The notes beneath the pieces were generated by a model. The model did not search any database and was not told the DNA's origin. It saw only the letters and a list, made by a program, of their open reading frames with translations. This document shows, in pieces, positions 11,653-21,445 of a stretch of 64,000 nt of DNA. This DNA is from Narthecium ossifragum. Taxonomy: Eukaryota > Streptophyta > Magnoliopsida > Dioscoreales > Nartheciaceae. Numbering within the stretch: the stretch's first letter is position 1; the number at the start of each line of letters is the position of its first letter. Position numbers and translations under genes: made by a program. Location of the stretch: assembly GCA_963920575.1 (NCBI GenBank), contig OY986972.1, positions 12,350,010-12,414,009 of the forward strand. Direction: 5' to 3'.

Positions 11653-11672
11653 TAGGGGTGGCAATTTGGGTT
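11653..11672 (+). repeat. Internal hAT-like terminus
   Basis: TAGGGGTGGCAATTTGGGTT inside the hAT, next to FLZ exon 2. It matches the inverted right terminus better than the outer left terminus does. Confidence 0.6.
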
Positions 11673-11797
11673 GCTGGCCTTCTTCGCTTGGCTCTGGCCC
11701 TTGCAATTCACAATCGATGCTCGCCTGTTCCTCTCCATGTCCTCGTCCATCTCGATCTGCTCCTTCCTGCACTCCTCGCTGTAGAACGGCGTGTCTC
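11673..11797 (-). pseudogene. FCS-like zinc finger (FLZ, DUF581) gene fragment, second exon
   Basis: Minus strand reads GDTPFYSEECRKEQIEMDED followed by MERNRRAS. This matches the second half of the plant FLZ domain, whose usual form is GDTPFCSEECR-x-Q-QI-x-x-DE. FLZ proteins bind SnRK1 kinase subunits in plants (family knowledge). An AG acceptor precedes the first codon at about 11798, as expected for an intron inside the domain. The first zinc-binding Cys of the FCS motif is Tyr here, so the finger should not fold normally. The first exon is at 20809-21080, beyond the inserted B element. Confidence 0.82.
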
Positions 11798-11845
11798 CTA
11801 TGTTTCCACGCATCCATTGAAACCCATTAGCCCACAAGTCCAATC

Positions 11846-12800
11846 TGATACGAGGTCGAACTGAGCCATCCCAGGAAGGGACCCACATCCTTGCTTGGGC
11901 AGGCTCACGCCAAGGAACTGGCTGCAACCAGGTCCCTTGTAGGTTGAGCCAAGGGCCTTAGGGCCAAATCAGAGCTGAACTGGTTCCAAGCCCAAGCTCA
12001 AGCATGGGTGGACATGATGGATCCATGACCCATGAGGTGGCTTAGCCAAGCCGGCCTTAGCTGGTTATTTCCTTAGTTGTGTCTTAATTGCTTTCCTAGT
12101 TGATTTCCTAGTTTGAGTTCAGTTTGTGCTTAGCTAGTTTCTATTTAATTGAGTCCTAGTTTTGGCTGAGTCAAGTCACTTGCTTACTTTGTTCATTCCT
12201 GGTTATTAGGAGTCAGTTTGAGTTGAATTAGTAGGAGTCTGTTTACTTGATGTTCAAGCATGAAGGTATTCAGGTTGGAGTAGAACTCTCTTGAGGCCTC
12301 TATAAAAGGACCTCTATAGCTTGTATTATGCATGACGAATTATGAGAATAAAATAGAGTTATTAGTAGGATAATTTAGGAGTAGTTGTAACCCTAGGAGT
12401 AGCTGTAACTTAATCTTCCACAAATCCCCCAGCCACCTTCATCTCTTTGTATTGTCGGATTCTCTCTCCACCAGCCGGCCACCATCCATCGCCGCCCGTC
12501 ACTGCCATCTACAGTGCACGTCCCCATCACCGGCGTCCATCCTTGGCCGCCACACCTCCTCCAGCACCTCCCTTGGCTTGGATCTCCAAGAGAAGCCAGC
12601 CAACCATAGAGGAAGCTGCAAGGTATCCCTCTTATCATCCGTCTTCCTCCTCCAGTCTTCGCCTTCCTCATCGAATACCTAGGGTCCTTCTCCTAAAACC
12701 CTAAAGGTATCTCTCGACCTAGCCATAGCTTTGGCTAAGGAGGAGCCGAGACTAGGCAAGAGACCAGATACGAAAGCCCTAGAGAAGGTGCATCGTAACA
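11846..12800 (+). repeat. 5' LTR of B (955 bp)
   Basis: TGATACGAGGTCGAACTGAG to GGTGCATCGTAACA. TATAAAAG at 12301-12308. The 3' partner is about 951 bp once the D insertion is removed. Confidence 0.93.
12301..12308 (+). promoter_or_regulatory. TATA box of the B 5' LTR
   Basis: TATAAAAG in the context GGCCTCTATAAAAGGACCTC, the same context as in the A and C LTRs. Confidence 0.7.
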
Positions 12801-12802
12801 AG

Positions 12803-12815
12803 TTGGTATCAGAGC
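12803..12815 (+). other. Primer binding site of B, tRNA-iMet type
   Basis: TTGGTATCAGAGC two bases after the LTR end. Confidence 0.9.
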
Positions 12816-12862
12816 TCCGTTCCGCCGACTGTGTCGCCCAACGCCTTCCAGAAGCTGCTTTG

Positions 12863-13171
12863 ATGGAAGGAAGAGTACCCGACAAAAACCCTAGTTATAC
12901 ATCGGACGGCTCAATCCCTACTCAAACTACTGTTCATCCGACCAGATCTACTCAGATACCTGGTCAAAACCCTCTTCCACATCATCATCCCTTACCTCCT
13001 TCATCATCCCTACATAACCATAACCCTTACCAACCTCCACCCTATTCAGCCTACAACCCAATTCTTCCACGATTCTATTGTTACCCAGATCACACCCCAC
13101 CAGCCTATGAACCGACCTATTCTTGTGCCCCCTATCCCACCCTACAACCAACCCAAACCTGGAAACACTAA
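12863..13171 (+). pseudogene. B 5'-proximal Pro/His/Tyr-rich frame, unknown function
   Basis: From ATG at 12863: MEGRVPDKNPSYTSDGS, then a stretch rich in Pro, His, Tyr and Ser to a stop at 13171. It overlaps the start of the next frame (13107) out of phase, so a single ancestral frame with a frameshift near 13110-13170 is possible. Its position fits gag, but no gag motif is visible. Confidence 0.4.
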
Positions 13172-16170
13172 CGGTTATTTGAGTACAAATTGGACTCCAA
13201 ATCCTACTGGAACTAGGATTACAAATCCTACTCCAACTAGGAATCCCAGTCAAACTTGGAGTACGGCTTACCCTACAGTTGAACAATGGAAGGAAGCCGT
13301 CCAATGTTGGATCCCTCTACCTTACCCTTCAGAAGAACAGTGGGAAGCAATGATCCAACGATATTCTCCTCCAAATCAGTCAAGACCTATTGGAGTTCAG
13401 ATTTCCAATCAAAATCCCATTCTAGCTGCAACTTGGATGGTAGAACCTAAACCCAGCTCTACTTGGATTAGGACTCCTCATACTCCGCTTACCCACGAGC
13501 TGCCCCATGACCCAACCCATGGAGAACACCCGCTGCCCCCTTACCCAACCACACCACATCCCAGCCCAGTCAACATCCTGCCATCATCTCCTTCCTCCTT
13601 CCCTTCATCCAAACCCTACCTTCCCACCACCAGCAAGTCTGATACGAGCGGTCTACTCGTAATCCTCTCGTATCGGGTCTCTACTGCTCCAATCGATCAG
13701 AATTGGCCTGATCGGAATTGATTTGAGTCCAATTGGTTGAATCTGGTTAGCTGGATCGGATCTGGTTTGAGCTGGTTCAGATCTGGCTGAGCCAGATAGG
13801 ATAGGACCTGATTGGGTGAAGGGGTTGGGCTGATTGAGTCAAGTGGGCTAGTTGACTTGGTCAACCGGGTCCTAATCAGAGTGGTTGATGGATTGGGTTA
13901 GGCTGAACCAACTTTGTCAAGTGGCTTGGCTGGGAGGGGCTAGGATCGATCCAAGGGCTGTGGTTCGCGGGAGTGGATCGCTGGCTTAGGGCGTCGCCGG
14001 CGGTCGGGACATTAGCAGGAAGGGTCATGGGTTGATGGGGAATACGGCAGTGAAGGTTGGGTCGGCCGGTGTCGGGGACGACGGGGGAGGCTCCGGGAGT
14101 GGCTTTGGAAGGTTGGGATCGGTTTAGGGAGGTCGGCCGAGAACTGGGTAGGGATCTGGGAGGTTAATGGCTGTCGGGGTCGTGGAAGACGGAGACGGCT
14201 GTGAAGTGGGGAACGACGGGGAAGGCGCCAGGGAAGACGAAGGAGGCGGAGGAGCGACTTGGTGAGGTCGTGGGCTACAGGGGAGGTCGAAGGTGGACTT
14301 TGGAGGTGACGGGGATGGCCGGAGAAGGCTGAGGGAAGGACGGCCGGCGGTAGGGTTGTAGCACGCGGAAGAGAAGAGAGGAAGAAGATGGTGATGACGT
14401 GGCGCTGGATGCTGACGTGGCGGAGAGAGGAAGTGACGGGGAGAGAGAAATTCTGATGAAGGCGGTGCCCAGCTGCGGAGAAGGTGACCGATGGGGAAGA
14501 AGGTGGATCGATGATGGATTTCTGGTGGAAAACTACATTAGCTCTACTCGTATGCTATTCTACTCCTATGATACTCTATCAACTATTCTTAATAATTCTC
14601 TTCTTCATTCATCAACCTAATACAAACTAATGAGGTCCTTTTATAGAGAACTTGACAGAGTTCTAATCCAACTAGGAAACCCCATTGCTTAATTAGCAAG
14701 TAATAAGGCTTTCAAACTCAACTCAACTTCCTAACTCAAATGGACTCTTAATTAATTCCTAACAATCAAATATTAACTAGGACTCAATTAAATATAAAAG
14801 ACTAATGATAAATCCTAATCAAATACTCTAGTTTGAACTATGGAAGTCCAAGTCAAACTAGGAAAGAGGCTGAACCAGTTTGGTTCCTCTTCTGGGTTCG
14901 GGTCCAGTTGGTCGAGTCAAATCGACTCGTATCAAAGTCTCCCTATTCCTATTCGACAGCTCCCGTCACCAACCAAGGCCACCCTCTTTCTCCATGCAAT
15001 ACCACAACCCTTCCTTTACCATCCCCATTGTCGATTGTCATCTCCGACGATCTACCCACCATCCACGAAGCTGCAGCCACTGACCTCACCTCAGTTCAAG
15101 CCCTCCCCGCACCATGTAACCTTCCCCAAGGTCCTCTGCACTCCTATCCCAAACCCATCACAACCGTTCCCCACCATGCCTTCTTCCTCATTAACCCTGG
15201 CGGAAGCTCAAAACCCATCGGTGTTCTTGAAGCTCCTCACAGCCACCCAACCTCTCCACCCATAGCCATTCCATGTACAAACCCACAGGCCCCCAACTCT
15301 ATCTTTCCCCACTCCGACGAGCATCCCTCACCAGCGATTGAGTTCCGGCCTCTTGCAACTATCAGATCTGTTCCCATTCCCAAGCTTCGTCAAGCACATG
15401 ACAGATCTCAACCATCAGATCAGATCAGCTCAAATCACCACCATCTGAACCTGATCAGACTCCGACTCAATCCTCCACAATTGATCGAGTCAGACTCCAG
15501 CCTACAAGACTTGGACAGATTCAAGCTAGGCTCAACCCGATTTGGCTACACCAACCAAATCCGATCAAGCCTAGATCTAGACCAGTTCAAGCTAAGTCAG
15601 GACCAATTGGATTCAACCAAATTCGGCCAAGTCAGATCTGATCCAAGCCCACCACCAAGTCCAAACAAGCTCAGGCAATCCGACTTGATCAAGCTTGATT
15701 CCAGACTTCAACCAGATCAGATCCAGATGTTCCCTACGCATCTTCAGTTGATCGGGCATCCCACAACCGATCTGAGCTATCTAAGGAGCTACCCTCCTTA
15801 TTCGGTTGCCATCTTCCAACTGACCAGATCCAAGAGCATCGCCCAGCAACCATCAACCACTAAAAGATTCAGAACGACTTTGTCGACTCTGACCATGAGG
15901 ACTGATGTTGAAGCCAGAGCACTGATGATCCCTTTGGAGCAAAGCAGAGAGATCCCCAAGCTCAACTGTTCTCCATCGTATCCAGCTGCCATATTAGGTC
16001 TACTTTCACATTGGGAGGACTCGATTCGAGTTGATCTAGTCTTCGACCCCGGACGACAGATGATGACTATGCACAGCCACCGATCCACAGCCGTCCTTTA
16101 CTTCTTGGAGTTCCAGCGACCCCCAGATACACCGGCGCTTCAGTTTCGTTCTTCAAGACCAGCTGCATGA
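13107..16170 (+). pseudogene. Long B ORF containing ORF-X (split by a solo LTR)
   Basis: Two open stretches, 13107-13639 and 14940-16170, join in phase when the A solo LTR and one AAGTC copy are removed. The uninterrupted frame was then about 590 codons. Residues 1-330 are rich in Pro, Thr, Ser and Asn, with WKEAV and WEAMI motifs spaced about 20 residues apart. The C-terminal part is rich in Asp, Gln, Leu and Ser and has LRSYPPYSVAIFQLTRSKS at about 15780-15836, matching the A2 signature RSYPPYSDAIFNLIRS. It ends shortly before another A LTR. That such a frame stayed open suggests real coding in the past. I recognise no family. Confidence 0.55.
13640..14934 (-). repeat. Solo LTR-A, reverse (1295 bp)
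   Basis: TGATACGAGCGGTCTACTCG to CGACTCGTATCA on the plus strand, with perfect AAGTC duplications (13635-13639 and 14935-14939). Confidence 0.95.
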
Positions 16171-16175
16171 CCTTT

Positions 16176-17417
16176 TGATATGAGTCGATCCGACTCGACC
16201 AACTGGATCCGAACCCAGAAGAGGAACCAAACTGGTTCAGCCTCTTTCCTAGTTTGACTTGGACTTCCCTAGTTCAAACTAGAGTATTTAATTAGGATTT
16301 ATTATTATTCTTTATTTGAGTCATAGTTGATTGTTAGGAATTAATTAAGAGTCCCTTTGAGTTAGGAAGTTGAGTTGAGTTTGAAACCTTATTACTTGCT
16401 AATTAAGCAAGGGGGTTTTCTTGTTGGATTAGGACTATGTCAAGGTCTCTATAAAAGGACCTCATTTGTTTGTATTAGGTTATGATGAGATGAATGATTA
16501 AGAGTAATTAGTAGAATATCATAGGAGTAGAGATAATATAGATTCCACCAGTTATCCACCATAGATCCACCTTCTTCCCCGCTGGTCATCTCCTCCGTAG
16601 CCGGCATCGCCTTCACCTTCATCTTCCTTCTCCCCGTCACTTTCTCTCTCCGCCACGTCAGCGACCCCACCGCCACGTCAGCGCCACGTCAGCCCTACTA
16701 TTCATCTTCTTCCTTCCTCCCGTGCCGGAACCCTAGCCTCACCGCCGTCCCGCCTCTCCGGCCACCCCCGTCGCTACCTAAGACCGCCAATCTCTTCCCC
16801 TACCTCCCACGACTCCGGCAAGCCCTTCCCCGCCGTCTTCCATCGCCTTCGGCGCCGTCCTCGGCGAACCCGATCTCCGTCCCCATCACCGGCAAACCGC
16901 GTCCGACCCCTATCCCACTTCCAAACCATCCTAAAACCCTTCCCAGGCCTCCGTCTACCAGATCCAGACCCTACTGGAACCATTCCCGGCCTCCAGCCGA
17001 GCTCCCCGTCGTCCCCGACGCCGGTAAACCCAACCCCGGCGCCGTCGACCTCTAGATCCCACCGATCTAGCCCTCCTCCAACCAATCCACTCCGGTGGAT
17101 CTCTTCCCCATCACCCCGCAACCCTTCCTGCCACTATCCAGACCGCTGCCGCTGCTCCTACGCCGGCGATCCACTCCGGCGATCCTCAGCCGTCGGATAT
17201 TCCCAGCCAGTTCTTGACCAATTCAGCCAAGTCTAATTGGTTCAGCTCAGCCACCAAATCCGGATACAGCCATTTACCCCAATCTGAGCCAGAACTGAAC
17301 CAGATTCGATTCAGATTCAGCCAATTGGACTCAAATCAAGTCCGATCAGGGCGATTCTGATCGATTGGAGCAGTAGAGACCCATTACGAGAGGATCACGA
17401 GTAGACCGCTCGTAACA
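16176..17417 (+). repeat. Solo LTR-A (1242 bp)
   Basis: TGATATGAGTCGATCC to CTCGTAACA. The right flank is GCCTT and the left flank ACCTT plus one extra T, so the duplication is imperfect by one mismatch and one base. It interrupts B between ORF-X and its FSPPSPELQ segment. Confidence 0.85.
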
Positions 17418-17600
17418 GCCTTCTGATTTAGTGGCCCTATTACCACCTGATCCACCATGGGTGCGACCAGGATTTTCACCTCCGAGCCCAGAACTACAAT
17501 TGTGGTCCAGCCATGTCACTCATATCCGACAAGAGCAGAGCCCTTTTCCCTCAGAAAATTCAGGCCTTGAGGACAAGGCTAATTTCGAAGGGAGAGGGGA
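17418..17600 (+). pseudogene. ORF-X end, gypsy pol tail and polypurine tract of B
   Basis: Reads LLPPDPPWVRPGFSPPSPEL, matching the A2 ORF-X segment LPLDPSWDRPGFSPPSPEL. It then reads SGLEDKANFEGRGDD, the gypsy pol ending, which lies over the tract GAAGGGAGAGGGGA just before the 3' LTR. In B both signatures lie on one stretch of open frame. Confidence 0.75.
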
Positions 17601-17643
17601 TGATACGAGGTTGAACTGAGCCATCCTAGGAAGGGACCCACAT

Positions 17644-19885
17644 TGTGAGGACCCGTCCCTCAACTCCTGTGGCTCGTCGTGAACCGCAAGGGCAATTTGG
17701 TAAATTGCGCCTTGTCGGCTTGTTTCACACCCGCGTGTGAACACACTGACCATGGTTGTGTAAATGTTTGGCTAGAATGGTTAGTGAGACCCGGGATCGA
17801 AAGATCCGGGCTTGGGCTTAAGTTTTAGCCTAAGTCTAGCTTTCTGCACCTAAGGGATCGATCTCCCTAGCTAGAAGATCGATCTCTTAGTGCCAGAAAG
17901 TCAAACCCGATTTGGCAAGGAAGATCGATTTCTTTTGAGAAAGAGATCGATCTCTCTTGAGTCGGTTCGTTCGTCTATAAAACGAATGAAACTTTCTCTT
18001 TTGATTTTTTTGAAAATTCCGACATTTCAACCGTGTTTTTGCTGGATTTGAGTTCATTTGAGGAAAATCTAAGGCCTAGTAGCTAGGATTGAAGGCAGTT
18101 GCTTAGGTAGGGATTCTACCTACATCTCTTCCGGGTTTTTGGAGTTTTCCGGTTTGATTATGTTCTTTTGCTTAGATCTGTAGAAATACATGTTGGTTTT
18201 CCATGATTTCACCGGTTTTGGACTCGTGCTCCCTTGATCTACCATTAGAGTTTTAGGGGGTTTCGTAGCGTTTTCCGGCGGTATTTCTTGCCGTCCGGTC
18301 GCCGAAGAACCCATTCGAATCGATCTCCTTTGAGGAGAGATCGATCCCTCTGGGTTGCTCATGCTGCGCCCGATGAAGGATCGATCTTCTGCTTGGAGAT
18401 GATCGATCCTGGGTCTTGGGTAGCATGGTTACCCTGTGTCGCGACAAGGATCGATCTTCCTGGGAGGAAGGATCGATCTTTCTTGGCGTGACAAGAAGGG
18501 TGCCCTCTGTCTCGAGAAAGATCGATCTTCCTGGGAGGAAGGATCGATCTTCTTTAGCTCGACAGTGAGGGAAGGTTCACTGTTACTTAAAAGATCGATC
18601 TTTTCTTAGTAAAAGATCGATCCTTTAGTAGCAGAGAGGATTTTTTCATGGCTTTTGCCCGCGGGGCTTGGTATGCCGATTTTCCTTACCGCTTTATACC
18701 TTATACATATGTTTAAATATGTTAGCCCTATAATAGGGGCAGTGGTGAACCGGGGGAGTAATGGATGTTTAGAATAAACGGACGGGTAGCCCTACAGCTT
18801 TCCCTAGCCTTCCATGCCGGCGTGCGCCGAGGGCTTTATCTGTGATATATGTGAGCTGTTGTTTGCGGGGCTGCTTCCCGATGCAGGTGTTGTACTGGAC
18901 TGCTGACAGTAGGTGTTGTACGGTACCAGCTCCTAGACCTTTCTTACATGTTCACCACCCCGGGCCGGCAGGGTGCCGTGCCCAGACCTTGTTTGATACA
19001 TCACATACTGTTGCATGTTTATCTGTATATTCCTGCGTGTGCTCATAACATGCATTGCTTGTGCATTAGTTGCATCTGTGTAGGGCATTGGCGATGGGTT
19101 GTTCGCCGATCCGGGGCTTTCGGGTAGTCCGGATCTAGCTCTAGGACCGTTGCGGGTAGCTTGGTCCAGGACTCGATTTGTAGTATTCAGTCGATTTTCG
19201 ATGATAGGGTTAGATGACCTGAATACATGTTGTTTGATGTTTAGAGGTCGTGTCGGTCTCGAGCCGAGTCCTGAGTTGTAGTCGGCGTCCGGCAGTTTTT
19301 GACTCTCTGAGTGGGGGTGTGCCCACTCAGCGGTGCCTTGTCCCGCCAGTAGTGTTCACGGTCCTACTGTGAGTCCGCAGTGCTGGGAGCCTGCGTTCTG
19401 GGACGTCCAGTGGGGTTATGGGACCTCTGTATACATCTAGGCTTTGCTTGGGGGCGACACTGTTGTGTTCCCTCCCTTGTGAGTGTCGTAGTGTAGTGTC
19501 CCTGCTGAGCTTAGTGCTCACTCCTACCCGACTGCGTTTTCCAGGCGCTGGCGCTAGGTCTTCTTCGGTCGCCCCTACCGGGCCGGTGTTTGGTGACGTG
19601 GCGGCGTCTGGCGGTGCTTGAGGAGCGGCGATCTCAGTTTCTACCTTTTGTTATAGATAAGTCTCCTACGGGAGTGATAAATGTATAATTTCCATGTTTT
19701 GAGATTTTGTATTATATTCCAGTTCAGTCTTTGAGGTTGTGAATGATTGTGTAATACAGGATGATTATGAATTGCTAGGGTAACCACTACGATTAGAGGG
19801 AAACCTCGCCAAAATTTCCGCAGTAGGTTAGGTTCCGGTTCGCGTCGCCCGGTCCGGTTGGGCCTACGCGGGTTGGGGCGCGACA
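17644..19885 (+). repeat. Solo LTR-D (2242 bp)
   Basis: TGTGAGGACCCGTCCC to GGTTGGGGCGCGACA. The flanks are CACAT (17639-17643) and CACGT (19886-19890), a duplication with one CpG-type change. It has TATAAAAC at 17976-17983 and two clusters of the GATCGATC palindrome. Confidence 0.92.
18316..18620 (+). repeat. GATCGATC palindrome cluster in LTR-D
   Basis: About nine copies in 300 bp. Several pairs flank a TCCTGGGAGGA spacer, so each pair can form a hairpin of the type AAGATCGATC...GATCGATCTT. Confidence 0.8.
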
Positions 19886-20808
19886 CACGTCCTTGCTTGG
19901 GCAGGCCCACGCCAAGGAACTGGCTGCAACCAGGTCCCTTTGGAGCAGGTTGAGCCAAGCCAGCCTTAGGGCCAAATCAGAGCTGAACTGGTTCCAAGCC
20001 CAAGCTCAAGCATGGGTGGACATTATGGACCCAAGACCCATGAGGTGGCTTAGCCAAGCCGGCCTTAGTATTTCCTTAGTTGAGTCTTAATTGCTTTCCT
20101 AGTTGATTTCCTAGTTTGAGTTCAGTTTGTGCTTAGCTAATTTCTATTTAATTGAGTCCTAGTTTTGGTTGAGTCAAGTCACTTGCTTACTTAGTTCATT
20201 CCTGGTTATTAGGAGTCAGTTTGAGTTGAATTAGTAGGAGTCTGTTTACTTGATGTTCAAGCAAGAAGGTATTCAGGTTGGAGTAGAACTCTCTTTAGGC
20301 CTCTATAAAAGGACCTCTATAGCTTGTCTTATGCATGATGAATTATGAGAATAAAATAGAGTAATGTAGGATAATTTAGGAGTAGTTGTAACCCTAGGAG
20401 TAGCTGTAACTTAATTTTCCACAAATCCCCCAGCCACCTTCATCTCTTTGTATTGTCGGATTCTCTCTCCACCAGCCGACCACCATCCATCGCCGCCCGT
20501 CGCTGCCATCTACAGTGCACGTCCCCATCACCGGCGTCCATCCTTGGCCGCCACACCTCCTCCAGCACCTCCCTTAGCTTGGATCTCCAAGAGAAGCTAG
20601 CCAACCATAGAGGAAGCTGCAAGGTATCCCTCTTATCATCCGTCTTCCTCCTCTAGTCTTCGCCTTCCTCGTCAAATTCCTAGGGTCCTTCTCCTAAAAC
20701 TCTAAAAGTATCTCTCGACCTAGCCATAGCTTTGGCTAAGGAGCCGAGACTAGGCAAGAGACCAGATACAAAAGCCCTAGAGAAGGTGCATCGTAACACA
20801 ATCCGTAT

Positions 20809-21080
20809 TGGAAAAAAATTTGAATTTTAAGTTGAGGATGTCACGGTTGCCGCTGAGGGACTTCTTGCAGAGGAAGCATGAGTTGAGGAAGTGGCGTGGC
20901 TTGTCCACGGCGAAGGCCTCGCAGAAGAACCTGGGGGCTAGGAGTGGTGGAGGGCGATCCAAGCGCGCCGACTCCCATTGCCTTGTAGCTCCCCTTCCTC
21001 CTCCTCATAGAGGCGCAGGAGGTGTATTGGGAGGCGGTGGTGGTGGTGCCGCCGAAGGCGCCTGCCTCAAGGTCGGGCAT
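20809..21080 (-). pseudogene. FCS-like zinc finger (FLZ) gene fragment, first exon
   Basis: Minus strand begins MPDLEAGAFGGTTTTASQ at 21080. A frame change near 20960 is needed to reach RHFLNSCFLCKKSLSGNRDI, the first half of the FLZ domain with its CxxC pair. The usual YMYR end of the exon is replaced by an AT-rich run, and element B begins within about 10 bp. Together with 11673-11797 this is one FLZ gene with an intron inside the domain, frameshifted and missing one zinc ligand. Codons are GC-rich, unlike the neighbouring LTRs. Capture by the hAT is inferred from its position inside both termini. Confidence 0.82.
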
Positions 21081-21191
21081 GGCTTGTTGCTTGCTTGGTT
21101 AATGTGAGGTTTAGAGGAGGTAGGATATGAGGAGGAGAGGGTGGAGGAGTAGATGGCGGGGTTGGGTGGCTACAGTGGTGGTGTGGGTGCC

Positions 21192-21445
21192 GGAGATGGG
21201 GGATCACGAGAGGAGATGGCCAGAGATGGGGGATTGCGAGAGGAGATGGCCGAAGATGGGGGATCGCGGTCGGAGATGGAGGATCGTGAGAGGAGATGGC
21301 CGGAGATGGGGGATCGCGAGAGGAGATGGCCAAAGATGGGGGATCGTGAGAGGAGATGGCCGGAGATGGCCAGAGATGGGAGATCGCGAGAGGAGATCGT
21401 CGAAGGAGATGGTCGGAGATGGGAGATCGCGAGAGGAGATCATCG
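21192..21445 (+). repeat. 30-bp minisatellite in the hAT
   Basis: About eight imperfect copies of a unit built from GAGATGGGGGATCGCGAGAG and GAGATGGCCG. As the unit is 30 bp, the forward frames stay open and encode a ten-residue repeat like RRWPEMGDRE. Confidence 0.85.

Larger units (their letters stand above)
11846..20798 (+). mobile_element. Non-autonomous LTR retrotransposon B
   Basis: Complete element with perfect CAATC duplications (11841-11845 and 20799-20803). It lies in the intron of the captured FLZ gene inside the hAT. Order: 5' LTR, tRNA-iMet primer site, Pro-rich frames, ORF-X, gypsy pol tail, polypurine tract, 3' LTR. Three later LTRs interrupt it: A reverse (13640-14934), A forward (16176-17417) and D forward (17644-19885). 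The unsplit length is about 4.2 kb. There is no gag CCHC, protease, RT or integrase motif, so it needs a helper. Confidence 0.92.
17601..20798 (+). repeat. 3' LTR of B, split by a D LTR
   Basis: 17601-17643 and 19891-20798 (with the duplicated CACAT/CACGT at the joint) make an LTR of about 951 bp, close to the 5' copy. It ends GCATCGTAACA, followed by CAATC. Confidence 0.92.

Noticed and set aside
18316..18620. Regularly spaced short repeats resembling a CRISPR array
   Set aside because: The repeat is an 8-bp palindrome with variable spacing inside an LTR of a plant retrotransposon; there is no long constant repeat and no cas gene.
20808..21107. Plus-strand frame with a Gly-rich end opposite FLZ exon 1
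   Set aside because: The recognisable domain is on the minus strand; this frame is its antisense shadow.
21067..21333. Minus-strand Pro/Ser/His repeat protein
   Set aside because: It is the reverse reading of the 30-bp minisatellite.
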